A DNA stretch of 10,880 nucleotides from Acidobacteriota bacterium (GTDB taxonomy: Bacteria > Acidobacteriota > Blastocatellia > Pyrinomonadales > Pyrinomonadaceae). The notes beneath the pieces are model-generated. The model saw nothing but the letters and a program-made list of their open reading frames with translations. It was not told the DNA's origin and searched no databases. Positions within the stretch are counted from its first letter, which is position 1, and each line of letters begins with the position of its first letter. The stretch covers positions 1 through 10,880 of the forward strand of contig CAUJFK010000003.1 of the NCBI GenBank assembly GCA_963169175.1, written 5' to 3'. Shown here piece after piece: positions 1 to 6,843 of the stretch. The translations under genes and the position numbers were made by a program.

Positions 1-2
1 CG

Positions 3-3000
3 ATCGTAACTGATCCTGAATCGCGCTCCCGCTATCAGCGGGCACGCGGCAAGGGCGGATTTCGGCGGTCGAGCTGGGATGAGGTAAATGAGATAATCGC
101 CGCTTCCCTGATCTACACCATAAAGAAACACGGGTCCGACCGCATCTTTGGTTTTTCGCCGATTCCTGCAATGTCCTTTCTCTCTTACGCGGCCGGCTCG
201 CGTTTTCTTCAGCTTCTCGGCGGCGTCAATCTTAGTTTTTACGATTGGTATTCAGATCTGCCGCCGGCATCTCCCGAGGTATTCGGCGAGCAGACAGACG
301 TTTGCGAAAGCGCCGACTGGTATAACTCTAAGTTTTTGGCGGTCATGGGTTCGAACCTCAACATGACCCGCACGCCCGATTGCCATTTCGCGGCCGAATC
401 TCGTCACAACGGCACAAAGATGGTCGTCCTCGCACCCGATTTTAGCCAGGTGTCGAAATATGCCGATCAATGGATTCCGGTACACGCCGGGCAGGATACG
501 GCATTTTGGATGGGAGTCAATCATGTCATTCTGAAGGAGTTTCACCACGAAAAAAAGACGCCCTACTTCATCGATTATGTCAAACGCTACACCGATTCAC
601 CGTTCCTGATCGAGCTCGTCAAAACCGATAACGGGTATGAAGCAGGCAGGCTCGTTCGTGCAAACAAACTCAAACGCTATAACGGCGAAGAGAACGGCGA
701 TTGGAAATTCCTTATCTGGGACGAGCTTTCCAACGGGCCGCGCATGCCCGGCGGAACTGTCGGCCAGCGATGGCAGGCTGAGGCAGGAAAGTGGAATCTT
801 GAGTTCAAAGACCCGTCAAATGGCGAAGAGATCCTGCCGGCGGCAAGCCTGCTCGAAGGCAATACAGGTTCGACCGAAGTGATCGTTCGGGAATTCGGAA
901 CCGATGCGGCGTTCAAGCGCGGCGTGCCAACGAGAACGATAGAGGGCGAGAACGGCGATATTCTCGTAACGACCATTTACGACCTGTTGATGGCACAGTT
1001 CGGCGTTGACCGCGGCATCGGGGGCGAGTATCCAAAAGACTACGACGATGAAGAACAGTCGTACACGCCTGCCTGGCAGGAAAAATTCTCGGGTGTCGGC
1101 CGCAGCACCGTTATCAAATTTGCCCGCGAGTGGGCCGTCACTGCCGAAAAGACCGAAGGCAAATGCATGGTCATTATCGGGGCCGGCGTAAATCACTGGT
1201 ATCACAATAATTTGATATATCGTTCGGCGATGACGGCGTTAATGCTGTGCGGCTGTATCGGCAAGAACGGCGGTGGTTTGAATCACTATGTTGGCCAGGA
1301 AAAACTTGCGCCGGTCGCGCCGTGGAATACGATAGCGTTTGCGAAAGACTGGTTCCCGGCATCGCGCCTGCAAAATGCTCCGTCATGGCACTACATCATG
1401 AGCGAGCAGTGGCGTTATGAGCGGGAGTGCAAGGAATACTACGCGGTTCCCGATAATTCCGCCGTCAGCAAGAAAACCGGTGAGATCACTCAACTTCATG
1501 CGGCCGATGTACAGGTGAAAGCTGTACGTAACGGCTGGCTTCCCTTTTATCCTCAGTTTGAAAGATCGAATACGGATCTCATCGAAGAGGCATTTGTCGC
1601 GGGAGCGAAGGACGAAGAAGGTACTGTCGATCATGTGGTCCAGAACCTGAAAGACAAAAAGCTAAAATTTTCGGTCGAGAATCCGGGTGCACCCGAAAAC
1701 TTTCCGCGCGTCTGGTTCATCTGGCGCGGAAACGCTCTCATGTCGAGTGCGAAAGGGCATGAATATTTCCTGAAATATTATCTTGGTACGCACAACAACA
1801 AGATCTCTGAGCCGTGTGCCGAAGGCTCGGTCAAGGACATAATGTATGAGACCGAACCGCCGCCCGGCAAGATGGACCTCGTTGTCGATCTCAACTTCCG
1901 AATGGACACTTCCGCGTTGTATTCGGACATTGTCCTGCCCGCCGCAACCTGGTATGAGAAAGCCGACCTGAATTCGACCGATCTTCACTCGTTCATTCAT
2001 CCGCTTTCTGAAGCCGTCCCGCCGGCTTGGGAATCGCGCAGCGATTGGGAGATCTTTCGCGGCCTGGCGAAAAAGGTCAGTGAGATGGCGGAACAGCATC
2101 TGCCCACACCGGTAAAGGACCTTGTCACAATGCCGTTATCGCATGACACGCCCGATGAGATCACACAGTCTGAGATCAAGGATTGGTCAAAGGGCGAATG
2201 CGAACCAATTCCGGGCAAATCGATGCCTCACTTGAAGTTTGTCGAACGAAGCTATCCGGACCTTTATAACCAGTTCATCTCGCTCGGTCCGCTTGCCCGT
2301 AAGAACGGTATGGGCGCCCACGGCGTCAAATACGAGATCGCGGACGTTTACGATGAGGTGGTGAATTCTCGCTCATATCCGATCGTTGAATGGGGCGGCG
2401 AAAAGTATCCGTCGCTCAAGCGTGCTGAAGAAGCTGCGAATATGATCCTGCTCTTCGCCCCTGAGACAAATGGTGAGCTGGCGTACCGGGCCTATAAATT
2501 TATTGAGAAGAAAACCGGAAGGCAGCTTGCCGATCTGGCAGAAAAAGCGCGCGACGCCCGTGTTACCTATAAAGATCTGCAATCGCAGCCGCGGCGCTTG
2601 CTCAATAGCCCGATCTGGTCCGGTTTGATGACCGACGGACGGGCATACGCTCCGTTCACATACAACTACGAACGCCTTGTGCCCTGGCGAACGCTTACAG
2701 GCCGGCAGCATTTCTATCAGGATCACGAAGGCTATATCGCTTTTGGCGAGAACCTGCCGACGTACAAACCTTCGCCAAAACCCGCGGATTTTGGCGATAT
2801 AAAACTAAGCCCGCAGGGACCGAAGACGCTTGCACTGAATTACCTTACGCCGCATGGCAAATGGCATATTCACTCAACCTATTACGACAACCATCGGATG
2901 CTGACGCTTTCGCGCGGGATCGAGCCCTTGTGGGTGAACGATATGGACGCGATCGAAATGGGGCTCAATGATAACGATTGGGTCGAGGCGTATAACGACA

Positions 3001-3281
3001 ACGGTGTCGTTTGTACGCGGTGCGTTGTCAGTGCCCGCATCCCGCGCGGCGTCTGCATACAGTATCACTCACCTGAGCGGACCATCAGCATCCCAAAATC
3101 GCCGATGCGCGGCAATCGGCGTGCGGGCGGCCACAACAGCCTGACCCGTGTGCGGCTAAAACCGGTCCTGATGATGGGCGGCTATGGCCAATATACCTTC
3201 CACTTTAATTATTGGGGCCCAACGGGCGTCAATCGTGACACCTTCATCCTCGTCAAGAAACTGGAGAAGCTGAACTGGTAA
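3..3281 (+). CDS. narG: Respiratory nitrate reductase alpha subunit NarG (5' end missing)
   Basis: Catalytic subunit of membrane-bound nitrate reductase, reducing nitrate to nitrite at a Mo-bisPGD centre on the cytoplasmic face. The frame is open from base 3 to the TAA at 3279-3281, giving 1092 residues. An ATG at 171 is internal (it lies in the conserved FSPIPAMS stretch) and is not the start. By recalled comparison with E. coli NarG (1247 residues), window residue 1 matches about residue 138. The His/Cys ligands of the FS0 [4Fe-4S] cluster therefore lie upstream of the window. Visible NarG hallmarks: FYDWYSDLPPASP at residues 80-92, with Asp85 matching the Mo ligand Asp222; GEQTDV and ESADWYNS just after; GAGVNHWYHN near 393-402; GGGLNHYVGQEKL; and the C-terminal substrate-domain motif KWHIHSTYYDNHRMLTL. 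The C-terminus stops about 15 residues earlier than in E. coli. Two cysteines near the active-site region (Cys101, Cys127) are unusual. It is clearly of NarG type; a nitrite oxidoreductase role in reverse cannot be excluded from sequence but is less likely beside narJ and narI. Confidence 0.97.
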   Translation: MVTDPESRSRYQRARGKGGFRRSSWDEVNEIIAASLIYTIKKHGSDRIFGFSPIPAMSFLSYAAGSRFLQLLGGVNLSFYDWYSDLPPASPEVFGEQTDVCESADWYNSKFLAVMGSNLNMTRTPDCHFAAESRHNGTKMVVLAPDFSQVSKYADQWIPVHAGQDTAFWMGVNHVILKEFHHEKKTPYFIDYVKRYTDSPFLIELVKTDNGYEAGRLVRANKLKRYNGEENGDWKFLIWDELSNGPRMPGGTVGQRWQAEAGKWNLEFKDPSNGEEILPAASLLEGNTGSTEVIVREFGTDAAFKRGVPTRTIEGENGDILVTTIYDLLMAQFGVDRGIGGEYPKDYDDEEQSYTPAWQEKFSGVGRSTVIKFAREWAVTAEKTEGKCMVIIGAGVNHWYHNNLIYRSAMTALMLCGCIGKNGGGLNHYVGQEKLAPVAPWNTIAFAKDWFPASRLQNAPSWHYIMSEQWRYERECKEYYAVPDNSAVSKKTGEITQLHAADVQVKAVRNGWLPFYPQFERSNTDLIEEAFVAGAKDEEGTVDHVVQNLKDKKLKFSVENPGAPENFPRVWFIWRGNALMSSAKGHEYFLKYYLGTHNNKISEPCAEGSVKDIMYETEPPPGKMDLVVDLNFRMDTSALYSDIVLPAATWYEKADLNSTDLHSFIHPLSEAVPPAWESRSDWEIFRGLAKKVSEMAEQHLPTPVKDLVTMPLSHDTPDEITQSEIKDWSKGECEPIPGKSMPHLKFVERSYPDLYNQFISLGPLARKNGMGAHGVKYEIADVYDEVVNSRSYPIVEWGGEKYPSLKRAEEAANMILLFAPETNGELAYRAYKFIEKKTGRQLADLAEKARDARVTYKDLQSQPRRLLNSPIWSGLMTDGRAYAPFTYNYERLVPWRTLTGRQHFYQDHEGYIAFGENLPTYKPSPKPADFGDIKLSPQGPKTLALNYLTPHGKWHIHSTYYDNHRMLTLSRGIEPLWVNDMDAIEMGLNDNDWVEAYNDNGVVCTRCVVSARIPRGVCIQYHSPERTISIPKSPMRGNRRAGGHNSLTRVRLKPVLMMGGYGQYTFHFNYWGPTGVNRDTFILVKKLEKLNW

Positions 3282-3296
3282 AGAAGGACAAAGATT

Positions 3297-4793
3297 ATGG
3301 ACGTCAGACTACAGATCTCAATGGTTTTTCATCTGGACAAGTGCATCGGGTGCCACACTTGTTCCATCGCCTGCAAAAATGTTTGGACCGACCGTAAAGG
3401 TGCCGAATATATGTGGTGGAACAACGTCGAAACAAAACCGGGCACCGGCTATCCGACAAAATGGGAAGATCAAAGCAAGTATAAAGGTGGTTGGGAACAA
3501 AAGAACGGCGGCGACCCGGAACTGAAAATGGGTAACCGTTCTTCGCGGCTGCTGAACATCTTTCACAATCCCGCCTTGCCGCGAATGGACGACTACTATG
3601 AGCCGTTCACGTACAAGTACGAAGATCTATTTGATTCACCCGAAGGTGCCGATCAGCCATCTGCCCGTCCGATCTCGATGGTCACTGGGAAATTCATGGA
3701 CATCGAAGCCGGGCCGAATTGGGATGACGATCTTGGCGGTTCTCCGGTGTATGCGGAAAATGATCCAAATTTCAAGGACCTCACCCCGCAGGAACAGCAG
3801 GAACTCTTTGACGTTGAGCGCCTGGTGTTCTTTTATCTCCCGCGTATCTGCAACCACTGCCTAAATCCGGCATGTGTAGCGGCCTGCCCGTCGGGAGCGA
3901 TCTACAAACGCGGCGAGGATGGCGTTGTATTGATCAACCAGGAAGTTTGCCGCGGCTGGCGCATGTGCGTCTCGGCGTGTCCGTATAAGAAGACCTACTA
4001 CAACTGGTCAACCGGCAAGAGTGAGAAATGCATTCTTTGCTTCCCGCGGCTTGAGACGGGGCAAGCGCCTGCGTGTTTCCATTCGTGCGTCGGGCGCATT
4101 CGATATCTCGGCGGGATCCTCTATGACGCCGAACGCTTGGTCGATGCCTTGAAAGTTGACGATGACAAGCTTGTTGAGGCCCATCGTGATCTGATCCTCG
4201 ATCCTCGTGACCCGATCGTTCGGGAAAAGGCAAAGCAGAACGGCATAGATGAACGCACGCTCGAGGCTGTCGAACGATCGCCGGTATATCGATATGTAAA
4301 AGAATGGAAGCTCGCGTTGCCTCTGCATCCCGAATTCCGCACGCTGCCGATGCTCTTTTATGTTCCGCCGCTATTGCCGGTTATGGCAAAGACTGAGGAC
4401 GGAGTTTACGACGCGGCAAATGAAGAGCTCTTTAGCCCAATAGATAAAGCACGTTTGCCGATCAAATACCTTGCAAGCCTTTTCTCGGCCGGCAACACGG
4501 CCCAGGTCAGTTATGCGTTGAAAAAGCAATATGCGGTCCGGCTATACAAGCGGCTTGAGACCGTTGGCGATGTTGACGCGGCGGTTGTCAAACAGGCCCT
4601 TGACGAATGCCAGATGGATGAGGCCGAGGCAGAAGCGGTCTATCGGCTCACATCGCTTCCGACGATGGACGATCGGGTCGTTATCCCGCCGATGCATCGC
4701 GAGGAAGCGATGGCGATGCTTGACGACGATATGTGGGAGCAAAAAGGTTCGGCAGGTTTCGGGTTCCGCGAGGCACCCGTAAGAGGAGCGTAG
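3297..4793 (+). CDS. narH: Respiratory nitrate reductase beta subunit NarH, four Fe-S clusters
   Basis: Electron-transfer subunit that carries electrons from the NarI hemes to NarG. It has 498 residues, against about 512 in E. coli. Four ferredoxin-type cysteine groups are visible: C16-C19-C22-C26; C185-C188-C193-C197; C218-C224-C228; and C245-C248-C260-C264. In the third group Trp221 (CRGWRMC) replaces a cysteine, the known NarH signature for one [3Fe-4S] beside three [4Fe-4S] clusters. Other family stretches are NNVETKPG, EDDLGG near 140, EWKLALPLHPE near 335, and RTLPMLFYVPP. The far C-terminal tail of E. coli NarH is absent, the protein ending after GFGFREAP. The ATG at 3297 follows an AAGGA ribosome site (3284-3288) with 8 bases of spacing and gives an N-terminus that lines up with E. 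coli NarH. It lies 15 bases after narG and 7 bases before the proposed narJ start. It probably has no signal peptide and faces the cytoplasm with NarG. Confidence 0.98.
   Translation: MDVRLQISMVFHLDKCIGCHTCSIACKNVWTDRKGAEYMWWNNVETKPGTGYPTKWEDQSKYKGGWEQKNGGDPELKMGNRSSRLLNIFHNPALPRMDDYYEPFTYKYEDLFDSPEGADQPSARPISMVTGKFMDIEAGPNWDDDLGGSPVYAENDPNFKDLTPQEQQELFDVERLVFFYLPRICNHCLNPACVAACPSGAIYKRGEDGVVLINQEVCRGWRMCVSACPYKKTYYNWSTGKSEKCILCFPRLETGQAPACFHSCVGRIRYLGGILYDAERLVDALKVDDDKLVEAHRDLILDPRDPIVREKAKQNGIDERTLEAVERSPVYRYVKEWKLALPLHPEFRTLPMLFYVPPLLPVMAKTEDGVYDAANEELFSPIDKARLPIKYLASLFSAGNTAQVSYALKKQYAVRLYKRLETVGDVDAAVVKQALDECQMDEAEAEAVYRLTSLPTMDDRVVIPPMHREEAMAMLDDDMWEQKGSAGFGFREAPVRGA
4782..4788 (+). 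promoter_or_regulatory. Ribosome binding site favouring the GTG start of narJ
   Basis: AGAGGAG lies inside the last codons of narH, 12 bases before GTG 4801 and 24 bases before ATG 4813. This favours the GTG start, although the spacing is somewhat long. Placing the site inside narH suggests translational coupling of the two genes. Confidence 0.5.
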
Positions 4794-4800
4794 AAAACTT

Positions 4801-5442
4801 GTGCAGGAAGAAATGATACAGATCACACGCGAAAAGCACGCTTCTGACCCGGTGCGGTACAACGAGTCACGAGCGGCCGCAATGCCCGACGTCGTTCTAT
4901 CGAAAAATGCAGCCAGGCTTCCGGCCGCGTTCGCCGATATTCTTGAATATCCGGATAAACGATGGACCGAAAATATCAATGCATTGACCACGTCTGTGCT
5001 AAAAGATGCCGATGTCGTCGGGCCGTTTTCGGAATTTTATTTAAAGACGCGGGATATGTCGCTGCTCCAACTTCAGGAGCTTTACGCTCAGACATTTGAT
5101 CTGAATCCGAGTTGCGCCCTTGAGATCGGCTATCACCTGTTTGGCGAAGACTACAAACGCGGCGCATTTTTGGCAAACCTTCGTGAAACGGAAAATCCGT
5201 TTGACCTCGGGCAGGAGGAGCAGCTTCCGGACTATCTTCCCGTATTGCTCAGATTGCTTATCCACCTGAATGATGATGAGCTGCGCGGTTCGCTTGCGGC
5301 ATATTGCCTTATTCCCGGGATCGAGAAGATCATCGCCGCGTTCAAGGAGGAAAACCCGTATCTCGGGCTGGTCAGGTCGGTACGGGCCGCACTCGGCCAG
5401 GCGATCAGCGTGGACCAGTGTTATGAGGGCGCGTTGGGTTAA
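4801..5442 (+). CDS. narJ: Nitrate reductase assembly chaperone NarJ (TorD-like family)
   Basis: Dedicated cytoplasmic chaperone that binds immature NarG and holds it for Mo-cofactor and cluster insertion before docking on NarI; it is not part of the final enzyme. It has 213 residues from the GTG at 4801 and is slightly shorter than E. coli NarJ (about 236). Family features are LEYP (48-51), the LQELYAQTFDLNP stretch followed by GEDYKRG (about 91-121), and LPDYLPVLLRLL (142-153). Overall it reads as helical and weakly conserved, as is usual for NarJ. The start is uncertain. GTG 4801 has an AGAGGAG site 12 bases upstream. An in-frame ATG at 4813 has AGGA only 4 bases away, and another ATG at 4882 has no clear site but would put the N-terminus nearer the conserved domain, which starts near residue 40. 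The gene sits between narH and narI, the canonical position. Confidence 0.93.
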   Translation: MQEEMIQITREKHASDPVRYNESRAAAMPDVVLSKNAARLPAAFADILEYPDKRWTENINALTTSVLKDADVVGPFSEFYLKTRDMSLLQLQELYAQTFDLNPSCALEIGYHLFGEDYKRGAFLANLRETENPFDLGQEEQLPDYLPVLLRLLIHLNDDELRGSLAAYCLIPGIEKIIAAFKEENPYLGLVRSVRAALGQAISVDQCYEGALG

Positions 5443-5469
5443 AACATTTTCACTATGTGAGGCGTCGTT

Positions 5470-6240
5470 ATGTTTGATTACCTTTTCTTCATTGCTCTGC
5501 CATACATCGCGGTGACGTTGATCGTGGTGGTCTCGATCTATCGCTATGTAACGAACAAGTTCTCGTATTCGAGTTTGTCGTCGCAGTTTTTGGAATCCGA
5601 CGAGCTGTTCTATGGCTCAGTGCCCTGGCATATCGGCATTATCGGCGCATTGACGGGCCATGTGATCGGATTCTTGTTTCCCCAGCAAGTGTTGTGGTTC
5701 AACGGCGTTCCGCTTCGGCTTTATATACTCGAAACGACCGGGCTGCTTTTTGGCCTGTTAGCGCTTGTCGGGATAGTTGCGCTTATCTGGCGCCGGATCA
5801 CGACACCGCGTGTTCGTGCGGTCACATCGGCGGTAGATTCAGTGGTCCTCCTGCTTCTCCTTGTTCAGGTCGGGCTGGGCGTTTACATGGCCCTTTTCTA
5901 TCGTTGGGGATCATCGTGGTTTGCGGCCTCTGCCGTTCCCTATCTTCGATCGCTGTTCCTGTTTCAACCGGATATGACGACCATTCAGCCGATGCCGCAT
6001 ATCATTAAGACGCACATTATCACCGCGTTCCTGTTGGTGGCGATCTTTCCCTTCTCGCGGCTTGTCCATATGGTCTCGATCCCGTTTTCGTACCTGTGGC
6101 GGCCATACCAAGTTGTTATCTGGAACTGGAATCGGCGAAAGATCCGCGGCCAATACCCGGCAATAAAACCCTTGCCAAGCAAAGAGTCCGTTGAAATGCC
6201 GAGTGATACGACGATCCGGCCGGCTTCCATCTCGAGGTAG
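5470..6240 (+). CDS. narI: Respiratory nitrate reductase gamma subunit NarI (cytochrome b)
   Basis: Membrane subunit that oxidises quinol and passes electrons through two b hemes to NarH. It has 256 residues, about 30 more than E. coli NarI (225). About five hydrophobic segments are visible: roughly 5-26, 53-71, 85-107, 121-143 and 181-199. The four heme-ligand histidines are present: His54 and His64 in WHIGIIGALTGH, then His182 in KTHIITAFLL and His200 in FPFSRLVH. Their spacings of 10 and 18 match His56/66 and His187/205 of E. coli. SPRVRA-like TTPRVRAVTSAVD (111-123) and the YLWRPYQ end of the core are also conserved. The extra length is a basic then proline/serine-rich tail from about residue 216, expected on the cytoplasmic side. 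ATG 5470 follows AGG at 5460-5462. The 27-base gap after narJ is the largest in the window, and actA begins only 3 bases after the stop. Confidence 0.97.
   Translation: MFDYLFFIALPYIAVTLIVVVSIYRYVTNKFSYSSLSSQFLESDELFYGSVPWHIGIIGALTGHVIGFLFPQQVLWFNGVPLRLYILETTGLLFGLLALVGIVALIWRRITTPRVRAVTSAVDSVVLLLLLVQVGLGVYMALFYRWGSSWFAASAVPYLRSLFLFQPDMTTIQPMPHIIKTHIITAFLLVAIFPFSRLVHMVSIPFSYLWRPYQVVIWNWNRRKIRGQYPAIKPLPSKESVEMPSDTTIRPASISR
6234..6237 (+). promoter_or_regulatory. Ribosome binding site of actA inside the end of narI
   Basis: GAGG lies 6 bases before ATG 6244, immediately upstream of the narI TAG at 6238-6240. The site is thus part of the narI coding sequence, physically tying actA translation to the nar operon mRNA. 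Confidence 0.6.
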
Positions 6241-6243
6241 CTT

Positions 6244-6831
6244 ATGAATCTTAGAACACTGAAGATCTTATCCATATTGATTACCGTCATTGGGGCGTTC
6301 TTTGTGTGGCAAAAAGGGAGCTTCAGTGTGTATGGAGATCAATTCGGCTACGAGCCGATCCAGCCGATCAACTTTTCGCACAAGCTGCACGCGGGCGACA
6401 ACAAGATCTCGTGCCTTTACTGCCATTCCTCGGCTGACAAGTCGAAAGTGGCGGGCGTGCCCAGCGCATCGCTGTGTATGAATTGTCATACAAAGGTATT
6501 GCCTGATTCGCCCGAGATCCAAAAGATCGCAAACGCGCTGAACGAAAACAAACCGATCGAATGGGTGAAGGTGAACGATCTGCCCGATCTTGCCACTTTC
6601 AATCACAGCCGCCACGTCGTTGCCGGGGTCAACTGTCAAACGTGTCATGGCCCAGTTGAAACCATGGAACGTGTTTCACAGCAAAACGCATTCTTGATGG
6701 GCGACTGCGTCAGCTGCCATCGGACGCATCGTGAGGTAACACTCGATGAGACCGGCCGTCCGCAGATCGCAAGTGAGAATACAACAAAGAAATTGATGGC
6801 CTCAACGGACTGTTCGGTTTGTCACCACTGA
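6244..6831 (+). CDS. actA: Pentaheme cytochrome c, alternative complex III subunit ActA
   Basis: Membrane-anchored multiheme cytochrome that receives electrons from the ACIII core on the outer face of the membrane and relays them to acceptors. It has 195 residues. Residues 5-22 form one hydrophobic segment (an uncleaved anchor or signal), and the rest is periplasmic. Five CxxCH heme sites are present: C57-H61, C78-H82, C131-H135, C155-H159 and C190-H194. The last ends one residue before the C-terminus, so any 3' truncation would lose a heme. Distal-ligand candidates occur as paired His motifs: INFSHKLHAG (His46, His49) and FNHSRHVVAG (His121, His124). The pattern SHxxHAG...CLYCH...AGVPSASLCMNCH...CQTCHGPV...MGDCVSCHR is what I recall for ActA of ACIII. 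Related pentaheme proteins of quinone-reducing complexes (QrcA-like) are possible but less likely beside actB and actC. It starts 3 bases after narI and ends 12 bases before actB. Confidence 0.9.
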   Translation: MNLRTLKILSILITVIGAFFVWQKGSFSVYGDQFGYEPIQPINFSHKLHAGDNKISCLYCHSSADKSKVAGVPSASLCMNCHTKVLPDSPEIQKIANALNENKPIEWVKVNDLPDLATFNHSRHVVAGVNCQTCHGPVETMERVSQQNAFLMGDCVSCHRTHREVTLDETGRPQIASENTTKKLMASTDCSVCHH

Positions 6832-6843
6832 TGATGAATAGCT

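Noticed and set aside
171..3281. Complete narG starting at ATG 171
   Set aside because: The frame is open and matches NarG upstream to base 3 (RGKGGF, SSWDEVNE), so 171 is an internal methionine and the gene is truncated by the window edge.
3..4793. NxrAB nitrite oxidoreductase instead of nitrate reductase
   Set aside because: The order G-H-J-I, a full NarI with four heme histidines, and the close resemblance of NarG and NarH to cytoplasmic-type Nar favour nitrate reductase. The missing N-terminus prevents a check of the signal region.
4542..4991. 149-codon minus-strand frame across the narH-narJ junction
   Set aside because: Both plus-strand genes here are recognisable and conserved, and the minus frame has no ribosome site or family features.
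5450..5460. TCAC-TAT-GTGA inverted repeat in the narJ-narI gap, as a possible operator or hairpin
   Set aside because: A 4-base stem with a 3-base loop is expected by chance and it merges with the narI ribosome site. It does not match an FNR or NarL box well.
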